NCBI GenBank assembly: GCA_030592465.1
Contig: JAUVJB010000082.1
Location: 1 to 11,731 of the forward strand
Reading direction: 5' to 3'
From: Bacteroidota bacterium
Lineage (GTDB): Bacteria; Bacteroidota; Bacteroidia; Bacteroidales; B39-G9
DNA: 11,731 nt
In this document: one piece after another, positions 1-6,605 of the stretch
Layout: the number at the start of each line of letters is the position of its first letter
Position numbering within the stretch: position 1 is the first letter of the stretch
Made by a program: the position numbers and the translations under genes
Notes under the pieces: model-generated
What the model was told of the DNA's origin: nothing
What the model saw: only the letters and a program-made list of their open reading frames with translations
The model's database searches: none

Positions 1-1
1 A

Positions 2-577
2 GAGCTTGTTTCAATAATGGGTTCTTCAGGCTCCGGCAAATCTACTCTGTTAAATATTCTTGGTATTCTCGATGGCTATGACAAAGGTTCATATTATTTA
101 GATGATATGTTAATTAGTAACATGAGCGAAAAAAAAGCTGCTGTTTACAGAAATAAATATTTTGGTTTTGTTTTTCAATCATTTAATCTTATTGCGTTTA
201 AAAATGCTATGGAGAATGTAGCTTTACCTCTTTATTACCAGAAAGTTAGCCGACGAAAACGGAATAAGACAGCTATGGAATATCTTGATAAAATGGGAAT
301 ACGCGATAGGGCTAATCATTTACCAAATGAGTTATCAGGTGGCGAAAAACAACGTGTTGCTATTGCACGAGCTCTTGTTACTCAACCTAAAGTAATTTTA
401 GCCGACGAACCAACCGGAGCTTTAGATACTCATACTTCTTATGAAGTAATGGACATTTTAAAATCTATTAACGAAACAGGCATGACTGTGATTGTAGTTA
501 CTCACGAACATGATATTTCGCAGATGACAGATAGAATTATAAATTTAAAAGACGGTATTATTGAAAACCTAAATTAA
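2..577 (+). CDS. ABC transporter ATP-binding protein, MacB/LolD type (5' partial)
   Basis: This is the cytoplasmic nucleotide-binding subunit that hydrolyses ATP to drive the FtsX-type permeases encoded next. The reading frame is open from base 2, so the start lies upstream; the ATG at 17 is inside the Walker A region and is not the real start. Visible motifs are Walker A GSSGSGKST (bases 20-46), the Q-loop in FVFQSFN (Gln at 176-178), the signature LSGGEKQ (from 332), Walker B VILADEP (from 392), the D-loop GALD, and the switch histidine in VVTHE (473-475). All key residues are present, so it should be active. The spacing of motifs and the short C-terminus fit the LolD/MacB/FtsE group rather than an importer ATPase. 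It is followed after 11 bp by the first permease, which indicates co-transcription. Only about the first 30 residues appear to be missing. The substrate cannot be inferred. Confidence 0.95.
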   Translation, partial: ELVSIMGSSGSGKSTLLNILGILDGYDKGSYYLDDMLISNMSEKKAAVYRNKYFGFVFQSFNLIAFKNAMENVALPLYYQKVSRRKRNKTAMEYLDKMGIRDRANHLPNELSGGEKQRVAIARALVTQPKVILADEPTGALDTHTSYEVMDILKSINETGMTVIVVTHEHDISQMTDRIINLKDGIIENLN

Positions 578-588
578 CGATAATTAAA

Positions 589-1821
589 ATGTTGGATATC
601 GACAGTTGGCAGGAAATATTTGGTACTATTAAGAAAAATAAGCTGCGTACTTTTTTAACAGGATTTAGTGTTGCGTGGGGTATTTTTATGCTTATTATTT
701 TGTTAGGCTCAGGTAAGGGGTTTGAAAATGGTGTAAAAAAACAATTCGCAGGCGATGCTGTTAACAGTATCTGGGTTTACAGCGGTCGAACTTCAACGGC
801 TTACAAAGGTCTGAAACCGGGTAGAATTATTCGATTTACTAACAAAGATTATGACGAAACAAAACGAAAAGTTAAGCAGGTTGAACATATTTCAGCACGA
901 TATAGGATTAGAGGCAATCAAAGTATTACTTATAAAGATAAATATGGAGCTTTCGACATTGTTACTGTTCATCCCGATACAAAGTTTCTTGAGATGGTTA
1001 ATATTAAAAAAGGAAGATTTATAAATAATTTTGATATTAAAAAATACAGAAAAATTACTGTTATTAGTTTAATTGTAAAAGAAGCTTTGTTTGGCAAAGA
1101 TGTTGAAGCAATAGGCAAATTTATTAATGTTAATAACATTCCGTTTAAAGTTGTTGGCATTTTCGAAGATGAAAACGAAAGAGATAACCGTCGTATTTAT
1201 TTACCAATAAGTACCGCACAAAAAGTTTTTAATGGTCAGAACAGAATTCGTAATCTTGCTTTTACAACAAAAAATGTAAGCCCAAAGCAATGTAAAAAAT
1301 TAGAAGAGGAAGTGAGAGCGCAATTTGCTGCTCGTCATAAATTTGACAAAGAGGATAAAAGTGCAATTTTTATTAATAATAATATTGATAATTTTAGACA
1401 AGCTAATAATTTATTTACAGGAATAAGCCTGTTTATATGGATAATTGGCATTGGAACTATAATTGCGGGTATTGTAGGAGTTAGCAATATTATGATTATT
1501 GTTGTAAAAGAAAGAACTAAAGAAATTGGGATTAGAAAAGCCATTGGCGCCACACCTCGCTCAATTGTTAATCAAATATTGTTAGAAGCCATATTAATTA
1601 CAGGTATTGCAGGTTATTTCGGTTTGGTTTTTGGTGTTGGTTTGCTTCAACTGATTTCGTCTAATTTACACGGTACTGAGTTTTTTTTAAATCCTCAAGT
1701 AGATTTTAGAATAGCCGTTAGCGCTACGTTATTATTAATATTTTCAGGAGCTTTGGCAGGATATTTTCCTGCAAAACGTGCTTCAAAAATTAAACCAATT
1801 GTGGCACTTCGTGATGAGTAA
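589..1821 (+). CDS. FtsX/MacB-type ABC transporter permease (first of two paralogues)
   Basis: Inner-membrane subunit of 410 residues with the MacB/FtsX plan: TM1 at about residues 20-40, a large periplasmic MacB_PCD-type domain (about 41-275), then TM2 (about 280-306), TM3 (330-356) and TM4 (375-393). The conserved cytoplasmic segment KERTKEIGIRKAIGATP (307-323), which contacts the ATPase in this family, lies between TM2 and TM3. The C-terminus KIKPIVALRDE is the usual family ending. The ATG at 589 fits because the protein then opens with a short amphipathic N-terminus, WQEIFGTIKKNKLRTFLT, as in its paralogue. MacB-type permeases use the motion of the periplasmic domain rather than a transmembrane channel to move substrates. 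It is clearly paralogous to the gene at 2147-3412, so the two probably form a heterodimer. No lesion is seen. Confidence 0.94.
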   Translation: MLDIDSWQEIFGTIKKNKLRTFLTGFSVAWGIFMLIILLGSGKGFENGVKKQFAGDAVNSIWVYSGRTSTAYKGLKPGRIIRFTNKDYDETKRKVKQVEHISARYRIRGNQSITYKDKYGAFDIVTVHPDTKFLEMVNIKKGRFINNFDIKKYRKITVISLIVKEALFGKDVEAIGKFINVNNIPFKVVGIFEDENERDNRRIYLPISTAQKVFNGQNRIRNLAFTTKNVSPKQCKKLEEEVRAQFAARHKFDKEDKSAIFINNNIDNFRQANNLFTGISLFIWIIGIGTIIAGIVGVSNIMIIVVKERTKEIGIRKAIGATPRSIVNQILLEAILITGIAGYFGLVFGVGLLQLISSNLHGTEFFLNPQVDFRIAVSATLLLIFSGALAGYFPAKRASKIKPIVALRDE

Positions 1822-1843
1822 ATAGTGTATGTAAAATTGTTAA

Positions 1844-1933
1844 TATACTTTGCGTGGTTATATTTTGTGTGATATGATTTATTCCCGAAGCTTCGGGATT
1901 GTCATTTAGCTTCACGGTCATTCATAACTATTT
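1844..1933 (+). mobile_element. Interspersed MITE-like element, copy A (left end only)
   Basis: The left end begins with TATACTTTG (1844-1852), 22 bp after the permease stop codon. A second iteron TATATTTTG and a degenerate third (TATGATTTA) follow, then the perfect 16-bp palindrome TCCCGAAGCTTCGGGA (1883-1898), then GTCATTTAGCTTCACGGTCATT-like sequence. This order matches copies B, C and D. No copy of the right-end module (ending CAGAGTATA) is found before the next gene; the sequence instead passes into the AATGAC tandem array. The copy is therefore truncated, or its right half has been replaced by expansion of the array. Calling it mobile is an inference from the terminal repeats of B-D. 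Confidence 0.6.
1883..1898. repeat. 16-bp perfect palindrome in copy A
   Basis: TCCCGAAGCTTCGGGA reads identically on both strands. The same arms with a different two-base centre (AC) occur in copy C at 7514-7529. It is GC-rich in an otherwise AT-rich gap, and could form a hairpin with 7-bp arms in RNA. Confidence 0.85.
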
Positions 1934-2104
1934 AATGACATAATGACTATCAATGACTATTAATGACAATTAATGACTATTAATGACTATTAATGACTAT
2001 CAATGACTATTTAATGACAATTAATGACTATTTAATGACTATCAATGACTATTTAATGACTATCAATGACTATTAATGACTATCAATGACTATTAATGAC
2101 AATT
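1934..2104. repeat. Tandem array of about 17 decamer units, AATGAC(T/A)AT(C/T)
   Basis: Seventeen consecutive units start with AATGAC and measure 10 or 11 bp, apart from an 8-bp first unit; the most common forms are AATGACTATC and AATGACTATT, with AATGACAATT interspersed. The mean period over 171 bp is about 10.1 bp, close to one turn of B-DNA. Stop codons (TAA, TGA) are frequent in the repeat, so it is not coding. The array ends 42 bp before the start codon of the second permease, and starts where copy A of the interspersed element would be expected to continue. Such arrays can change unit number by slippage; any effect on expression is inference. Confidence 0.93.
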
Positions 2105-2146
2105 AATGGGTAACTTGTGGCATAAAATAAGTATAAATATATAAAT

Positions 2147-3412
2147 ATGTTTGATTTAGATAGATGGCAAGAAATATATAGTAGCTTAAAAAACAATAAG
2201 TTAAGAACTTTCTTAACCGTGTTTGGTGTTTTTTGGGGTATTTTTATGCTTATGGTAATGTTAGGTTCCAGCAGTGGTTTAACAAACGGCGTAACTCAAG
2301 GAATGAAAGACTTTGCTACCAATAGTGCTTTTGTCTGGGCACAACGAACAACAAAACCATATAAAGGGTTTCAACGTGGTAGGAGATGGCATTTTACTAA
2401 TGATGATATGAGAGACATTAGAAAGAATGTTCATGAGATTAGTGTACTTGCCCCACGCCTGCAGGGTTGGGGTGGTGATGGTTCCAATAATGCTGTTAGA
2501 GGGCTTAAATCAGGTGCTTTTACTATTTCCGGCGATTATCCCGATATTAACAAAATTGACCCTGTTTCAATGGTAAAAGGACGTTTTTTGAATAATGTTG
2601 ATATTTTGCAAAAACGTAAGATTGTAGTTATCGGAAATCATGTTTTTGATGTTTTATTTGAACAAGATGAAGACCCAATTGGCAAATATATTAAAATCCA
2701 AAATATATACTTTAAAGTTGTAGGTGTAATCAAACCTAAAAACCCGAATATAAATTTTGGAGGACGAAAAGACCAAACTATATTTTTACCATTTACTACC
2801 TTACAACAAACTTATAACTTTGGCGATGAAGTACACTATTTTGCAGTTACTGCAAAAAATGGCGTACCTGTCTCTCAAATTGAAGATAAAGTAATTAAAT
2901 TGTTAAAAAAACGTCATAAGATTGCACCTGACGATGAACAAGCTGTTGGACATATAAATATTGAGAAAGAGTTTAAGAAAGTTGATGTTTTATTTACCGG
3001 AATGTCTGCTTTAATATGGATTGTGGGTATTGGTACTTTATTGGCAGGTGTTATTGGTGTTAGCAATATCATGCTTGTTATTGTTAAAGAACGAACTAAA
3101 GAAATTGGGATACAACGTGCTATTGGAGCAACTCCCCGAAAAGTTATCGGACAAATAATCACAGAATCTGTATTCTTAACAACCCTTGCAGGATATTCCG
3201 GATTAGTAGTAGGAGTTGGACTTATTCAGGCTATTAATCTCATTTTATTAAAAACAGGTGCTGATACAGGTATGTTTAAGAATCCGGGTGTTGATTTTAA
3301 TATTGCTGTTATTTCTTTATTTATTATTATATTAAGCGGTGTTTTTGCAGGTTTACTGCCTGCTTATAGAGCCGTAAAAATTAAACCTATTGATGCTTTA
3401 CGTAGTGAGTAA
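2147..3412 (+). CDS. FtsX/MacB-type ABC transporter permease (second paralogue)
   Basis: A 421-residue inner-membrane permease with the same architecture as the gene at 589-1821: TM1 (about 20-40), periplasmic MacB_PCD-type domain (about 41-280), TM2 (286-313), TM3 (338-366), TM4 (385-406). The coupling segment KERTKEIGIQRAIGATPRK is at 314-332 and the C-terminus is KIKPIDALRSE. The N-termini of the two permeases align almost residue for residue (WQEI, NKLRTFLT, WGIFML), which supports the ATG at 2147 and indicates an ancient duplication rather than a recent one. It presumably pairs with the first permease and shares the single upstream ATPase. The unusual point is the 325-bp, repeat-filled gap before it, where Bacteroidota transporters of this kind normally have little spacing. 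Confidence 0.94.
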   Translation: MFDLDRWQEIYSSLKNNKLRTFLTVFGVFWGIFMLMVMLGSSSGLTNGVTQGMKDFATNSAFVWAQRTTKPYKGFQRGRRWHFTNDDMRDIRKNVHEISVLAPRLQGWGGDGSNNAVRGLKSGAFTISGDYPDINKIDPVSMVKGRFLNNVDILQKRKIVVIGNHVFDVLFEQDEDPIGKYIKIQNIYFKVVGVIKPKNPNINFGGRKDQTIFLPFTTLQQTYNFGDEVHYFAVTAKNGVPVSQIEDKVIKLLKKRHKIAPDDEQAVGHINIEKEFKKVDVLFTGMSALIWIVGIGTLLAGVIGVSNIMLVIVKERTKEIGIQRAIGATPRKVIGQIITESVFLTTLAGYSGLVVGVGLIQAINLILLKTGADTGMFKNPGVDFNIAVISLFIIILSGVFAGLLPAYRAVKIKPIDALRSE

Positions 3413-3438
3413 TTGGAAATTCGAAATTAGAAATTGGA
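3411..3438. repeat. Heptamer microsatellite AATTNGA x4
   Basis: Four contiguous heptamers, AATTGGA, AATTCGA, AATTAGA and AATTGGA, start at the last two bases of the permease stop codon and end 10 bp before copy B. It is a short, degenerate microsatellite with no visible coding role. Confidence 0.8.
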
Positions 3439-3448
3439 AAGTAATAAC

Positions 3449-3675
3449 TATACTTTGAGAGGTTATATTTTGTATAATATAATTTGCCTGCCCCGTGGAA
3501 TTGCGAAGCAATATTTCACTGGGGTCATTTAGCTTCGCTGTCATTACGCTTCGTTATCATTTATTGTCATTTGCTTCGCTGTCAATGACTACTAATGATA
3601 ATTAAGGCTATATGTTAAAATTATAATTGTTTTATAGTATATAAATTAGCTCAAATTATTACGAAGCAGAGTATA
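3449..3675 (+). mobile_element. Interspersed MITE-like element, copy B (227 bp, both ends)
   Basis: The left end has iterons TATACTTTG (3449), TATATTTTG (3464) and TATAATTTG (3478). A GC-rich hairpin follows (3491-3524: CCCCGTGGAA / TTTCACTGGGG, with TTGC-GAA-GCAA at the tip). Next come units of GTCATTTAGCTTCGCT (3524-3580), a GTCAATGAC turn (3581-3589), and a right end of 68 bp (3608-3675) ending CAGAGTATA. The first 24 bp and the reverse complement of the last 24 bp match at 17 positions without gaps, including TATACT, TG, GT and the final TTTG. The right-end 68 bp matches copy D at 66 positions. No open reading frame of note lies inside, so any movement would need a transposase in trans. 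Confidence 0.75.
3491..3524 (+). repeat. GC-rich hairpin inside copy B
   Basis: The left arm CCCCGTGGAA pairs with TTTCACTGGGG if one T is bulged and one G-U pair is allowed; the tip is TTGC-GAA-GCAA. Copy D has the same hairpin (9460-9492) with changes in the arms that also leave a G-U pair. It could act as an RNA stem at the 3' end of the permease transcript. There is no T-run after it, so it is not a canonical intrinsic terminator. Confidence 0.7.
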
Positions 3676-3700
3676 TACTTCAAACGGTTTAAATCTTTAC

Positions 3701-3742
3701 TCCGCCAGTTGGCGGATAATTGTTACATTGTTAAATTGTTAT
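3701..3742. repeat. 16-bp palindrome followed by an ATTGTTAN octamer triplet
   Basis: TCCGCCAGTTGGCGGA (3701-3716) has 7-bp arms around a GT centre. Three octamers ATTGTTAC, ATTGTTAA and ATTGTTAT follow at 3719-3742. Part of this (3732-3742) is inverted at 3786-3796 (ATAACAATTTA). The rest of 3743-3817 is AT-rich with no recognised signal. Confidence 0.75.
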
Positions 3743-3817
3743 GGGTCAATAAATATAGCAGTTTTCAATTAATAAAAACAACAGTATAACAATTTAGCAA
3801 TTTTAAAGTAATTACTA

Positions 3818-3970
3818 AATGACAATCAATGACAATCAATGGCAATCAATGGCAATCAAATAACAATTAATGACAATCAATGACAATTAAATGACCATCA
3901 ATGACAATTAATAACAATCAAATGGCAATCAAATGACTATATAATGACAATCAATGACAATCAAATGACT
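3818..3970. repeat. Tandem array of about 15 decamer units, AATGACAATC type
   Basis: Fifteen units of 10-11 bp run up to 3970, mostly AATGACAATC with variants AATGGCAATC, AATAACAATT and AATGACCATC. The mean period is about 10.2 bp. The array ends 59 bp before the adaptor start codon. It shares the AATGAC core with the array at 1934-2104 but prefers A at position 7 and C at position 10, and it is more decayed, so the two arrays expanded separately from a common unit. It lies outside copy B, 142 bp past its right end. Confidence 0.9.
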
Positions 3971-4029
3971 AATCCCGAATATTCAGAATAAATAACTAAA
4001 TATCAATTAATTACAAAAAAAATAAAAAT

Positions 4030-5121
4030 ATGAAAAAGATTTTAAAAATAGTATTTGGAGTTGTAATTATTGCAATTTTTATTGGAACAATTGTTTTTTT
4101 ATATAACCGCTCAAAATCCAAACCTGTGGTTTATGAAACAGAAACACCTTTTATTTCTAATATTGTTAAAAAAACAGTTGCTACAGGTTCAATCGTACCA
4201 CGAAAAGAAATTGAAATTAAACCTCAAGTATCCGGTATTATTCAAGAAATTTATGTTGTACCGGGAAATAAAGTAAAAAAAGGTGATCTAATTGCAAAGG
4301 TTAAGGTAATTCCTAATATGATTAATCTCAATAATGCGGAAAATCGTTTAAATAGAGCTAAAATCAGTTTATCTGATGCTGAAAAAATTTATAAACGTCA
4401 AAAAAAATTATTTAACGATGGTGTTATTGCTGAAGGAGAGTTTCAACAATACGATTTGTCTTATCTAAATTCAAAAGAAGAATTAGATGCTGCAGAAAAC
4501 AATTTTCAGATTATTAAAGACGGTGTATCAAAAAAAGCAGGACAATCAACAAATACTTTAGTACGTTCAACTATTAACGGTACTGTTTTAGACGTGCCTG
4601 TTGAAGAGGGAAATTCTGTGATTGAATCTAATACGTTTAATGCAGGCACAACAATTGCAACTGTTGCTAATCTCGGAAAAATGATTTTTGAAGGAAAAAT
4701 AGATGAAGCTGAAGTCGGTAAATTGCATGTTAATATGCCACTCTTACTTACTATTGGTGCTTTAGAAGATGCAAAATTTAATGCTAAACTTGAGTATATT
4801 TCACCTAAAGGTGTTGAAGAAAATGGTGCTGTTCAATTTGAGATAAAAGCTAAAGTTGCGTTACAAGATACTTTATTTATTAGAGCAGGTTATAGTGCTA
4901 ATGCCGATATTGTGCTTGAGAAAAAAGACAGTATTCTCGTTATTCCTGAAAGTTTGTTGAACTTTAGAAAAAATACAGATTCTGCTTTTGTAGAAATTGA
5001 AACTAAACCGCAAGAATTTGAAGAACGAGATGTAGAAGTTGGTCTGTCTGATGGTATAAATATTGAAGTGCTTTCAGGTTTAACCAAGAAAGATAAAATT
5101 AAAGTTCCAAAACTAGAATAA
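4030..5121 (+). CDS. HlyD/MacA-type periplasmic adaptor (membrane fusion protein)
   Basis: A 363-residue protein anchored by one N-terminal membrane segment (about residues 5-26) with the rest in the periplasm, where adaptors link an inner-membrane ABC pump to a TolC-like outer-membrane channel. Domains in order: first half of the lipoyl/barrel-sandwich fold (about 53-91, with SGIIQEIYVVPGNKVKKGD), an alpha-helical coiled-coil hairpin (about 97-165), the second lipoyl half (about 178-215, with NGTVLDVPVEEGNSV), a beta-barrel region (about 216-295) and a membrane-proximal domain to the end. The length is usual for MacA-like adaptors. It lies 617 bp after the permease with a repeat-rich gap between them. 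The transporter set in the window is therefore ATPase, two permeases and adaptor; no TolC-like gene is present here. A hairpin terminator follows at 5186. Confidence 0.94.
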   Translation: MKKILKIVFGVVIIAIFIGTIVFLYNRSKSKPVVYETETPFISNIVKKTVATGSIVPRKEIEIKPQVSGIIQEIYVVPGNKVKKGDLIAKVKVIPNMINLNNAENRLNRAKISLSDAEKIYKRQKKLFNDGVIAEGEFQQYDLSYLNSKEELDAAENNFQIIKDGVSKKAGQSTNTLVRSTINGTVLDVPVEEGNSVIESNTFNAGTTIATVANLGKMIFEGKIDEAEVGKLHVNMPLLLTIGALEDAKFNAKLEYISPKGVEENGAVQFEIKAKVALQDTLFIRAGYSANADIVLEKKDSILVIPESLLNFRKNTDSAFVEIETKPQEFEERDVEVGLSDGINIEVLSGLTKKDKIKVPKLE

Positions 5122-5185
5122 ATTTTTTAAAATTATAATTCCTACCGCAAATTTATCGAAGCGTAACTTGTGGTTTTAGTCAAAC

Positions 5186-5220
5186 CTTCCAGAGTCGATA
5201 GACCTGGAAGAGTTTTTTTT
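5186..5220 (+). terminator. Rho-independent terminator after the adaptor gene
   Basis: CTTCCAG (5186-5192) pairs with CTGGAAG (5204-5210). Inside, GTC pairs with GAC around a GATA loop, with one bulged A, giving about 10 bp of stem. The stem is followed by AG and eight T residues (5213-5220). It lies 65 bp after the adaptor stop and closes the transporter unit. Confidence 0.88.
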
Positions 5221-5235
5221 GAATAAAGTTTAAAG

Positions 5236-5361
5236 TATAACCTAAAATCTGCAAGTCATCGGATGACTAATTGTAAATCAACACTTTAAATATTCTTTTT
5301 TGGTAAAAGTCATCCGATGACTATCAATGTCTTAAGTGCTAGACTGCGGATTTAAGGTATA
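5236..5361. repeat. 126-bp nested inverted-repeat element
   Basis: The outer arms (5236-5257 and 5342-5361) are imperfect inverted repeats: TATAACCTAAAATCTGC against GCGGATTTAAGGTATA, both joined to an AGTC/GACT edge. Inside are two 15-bp palindromes, AGTCATCGGATGACT (5254-5268) and AGTCATCCGATGACT (5308-5322), which are exact reverse complements of each other. The whole unit can fold as one long hairpin or as two small ones. It carries no reading frame and shares no obvious sequence with elements A-D. The remainder of the 5122-5506 gap is AT-rich, with nothing else recognised apart from the terminator and a possible -7 box. Confidence 0.75.
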
Positions 5362-5451
5362 ATAAAAAGCTTTACTTCTAAGATTATACCGAAGAACAAA
5401 AAATAAACCGGTTAGTTTTTGATTATACTAAACTCATAAATAAATTTTTTA

Positions 5452-5459
5452 TATATTTG
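5452..5459 (+). promoter_or_regulatory. Possible Bacteroidota -7 box before the Nif3-like gene
   Basis: TATATTTG matches the Bacteroidota -7 consensus TAnnTTTG and lies 47 bp before the ATG at 5507. No convincing TTG/TTTG -33 element lies at the usual spacing; the nearest is at 5419-5421, about 30 bp upstream. This site is therefore only a candidate. Confidence 0.35.
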
Positions 5460-5506
5460 TATAAAATTGTGATGAACAATTATAAAAAACTAAAGAGATT
5501 TTTTGA

Positions 5507-6601
5507 ATGACAGTCAAAGACCTTGTTTCATATTTAGAGACAATTGCACCATTATCTTATCAGGAATCTTATGATAACTCAGGATTAATTATTGGTGATG
5601 CACATCAAGAAGTAACTTCTGTGCTAATAACCATCGATACTATTGAGAGTGTTGTTGACGAAGCAATTGAAATGGGAGCAAACCTTATTGTATCTCATCA
5701 TCCTATTATTTTCAGTGCTTTAAAAAAAATTACAGGTGCTAATTATGTCGAGCGTACAATAATCAAAGCCATAAAAAACAATATAGCAATATATGCTTGT
5801 CATACTAATCTTGATAGTGTTATTGGAGGAGTAAATTCAAAGATTTGTGAAAAACTCGAATTGCAGAATTGTAGAATACTTTCACCAATACAAAATGAAT
5901 TACAGAAATTAGTTACTTTCGTTCCTATCGATTTTGTAAATGCTGTGCAGGAAGCAGTATTTAATGCAGGTGCCGGATATATTGGAAATTACGATAAATG
6001 TGGATTTACTACACAAGGAAACGGTTCATTTAGAGCCTCGCAAGGTTCTAAACCTTTTGTTGGCGAAATAGGTAAAACTCATTACGAAAAGGAATTTAGG
6101 TTTGAAACAATTTTCCCAAAGTCTATTCAAAATAAAGTAATATCTGCATTAATAAAGGCACATCCTTACGAAGAAGTTGCTTATGATATTTATTCTTTAC
6201 AAAATGAATATTTAAAAGCAGGAATGGGAATAGTAGGTGAGTTAAAAAATGAAGTAAGTGAAATAGACTTCTTAAATAAATTGAAAAATATTTTTAAAAC
6301 AGGTTCAATAAGATATACGAATCTGTTAAATAAAAAAATAAAAAAAGTTGCAGTTTGTGGTGGCAGTGGAAGTTTTTTATTAAAAGATACAATAGCAGCA
6401 AAAGCCGATGTCTTTGTGTCTTCTGATTTTAAGTATCATCAATTTTTTGATGCTGATAATAAAATTTTAGTTGCTGATATTGGACATTATGAAAGTGAAC
6501 AATTCACAAAGGAAGTTTTTTATTCTTTACTTACAAAAAAATTTCCTAACTTTGCATTTTATTTTTCAAAAATAAATTCAAATCCTATAAATTATTTGTA
6601 G
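5507..6601 (+). CDS. Nif3-like dinuclear metal centre protein (long form, YqfO type)
   Basis: A cytoplasmic, soluble protein of 364 residues in the Nif3/DUF34 family, whose members form toroidal hexamers with a dinuclear metal site. Its physiological reaction is not settled; annotation as GTP cyclohydrolase I type 2 is based on limited evidence. Metal-ligand motifs are visible: SHHP (63-66, His64 and His65), CHTNLD (98-103, His99 and Asp103) and GHYESE (326-331, His327 and Glu331). The region from about 134 to 235 (KLVTFVP to AHPYEEVAYDIY) is the CutA/PII-like insert that separates the long YqfO form from the short form of about 250 residues. The ATG at 5507 gives the usual N-terminus TVKDLVSYLETIAPL. 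The next gene begins 4 bp after its stop, so the two are translated from one message. No lesion is seen. Confidence 0.96.
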   Translation: MTVKDLVSYLETIAPLSYQESYDNSGLIIGDAHQEVTSVLITIDTIESVVDEAIEMGANLIVSHHPIIFSALKKITGANYVERTIIKAIKNNIAIYACHTNLDSVIGGVNSKICEKLELQNCRILSPIQNELQKLVTFVPIDFVNAVQEAVFNAGAGYIGNYDKCGFTTQGNGSFRASQGSKPFVGEIGKTHYEKEFRFETIFPKSIQNKVISALIKAHPYEEVAYDIYSLQNEYLKAGMGIVGELKNEVSEIDFLNKLKNIFKTGSIRYTNLLNKKIKKVAVCGGSGSFLLKDTIAAKADVFVSSDFKYHQFFDADNKILVADIGHYESEQFTKEVFYSLLTKKFPNFAFYFSKINSNPINYL

Positions 6602-6605
6602 CAAA

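Noticed and set aside
969..1160. Open frame of 63 codons on the - strand inside permease 1
   Set aside because: It lies antisense to a well-supported permease and its hydrophobic, low-complexity product mirrors the coding frame; no motif supports it.
1335..1553. Open frame of 72 codons on the - strand over permease 1 TM2
   Set aside because: Shadow of the membrane segment on the opposite strand; the matching shadow at 2914-3162 in permease 2 shows that it follows from the paralogous coding sequence.
1934..2104. Origin-like iterons or repeat-peptide coding in the decamer array
   Set aside because: TAA and TGA occur throughout, and there is no Rep gene, DnaA-box cluster or AT-rich unwinding pattern distinct from the surroundings.
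1934..3970. CRISPR array suggested by regular repeats at 1934-2104 and 3818-3970
   Set aside because: Units are 10-11 bp with no unique spacers between them and no cas genes nearby; these are simple tandem repeats.
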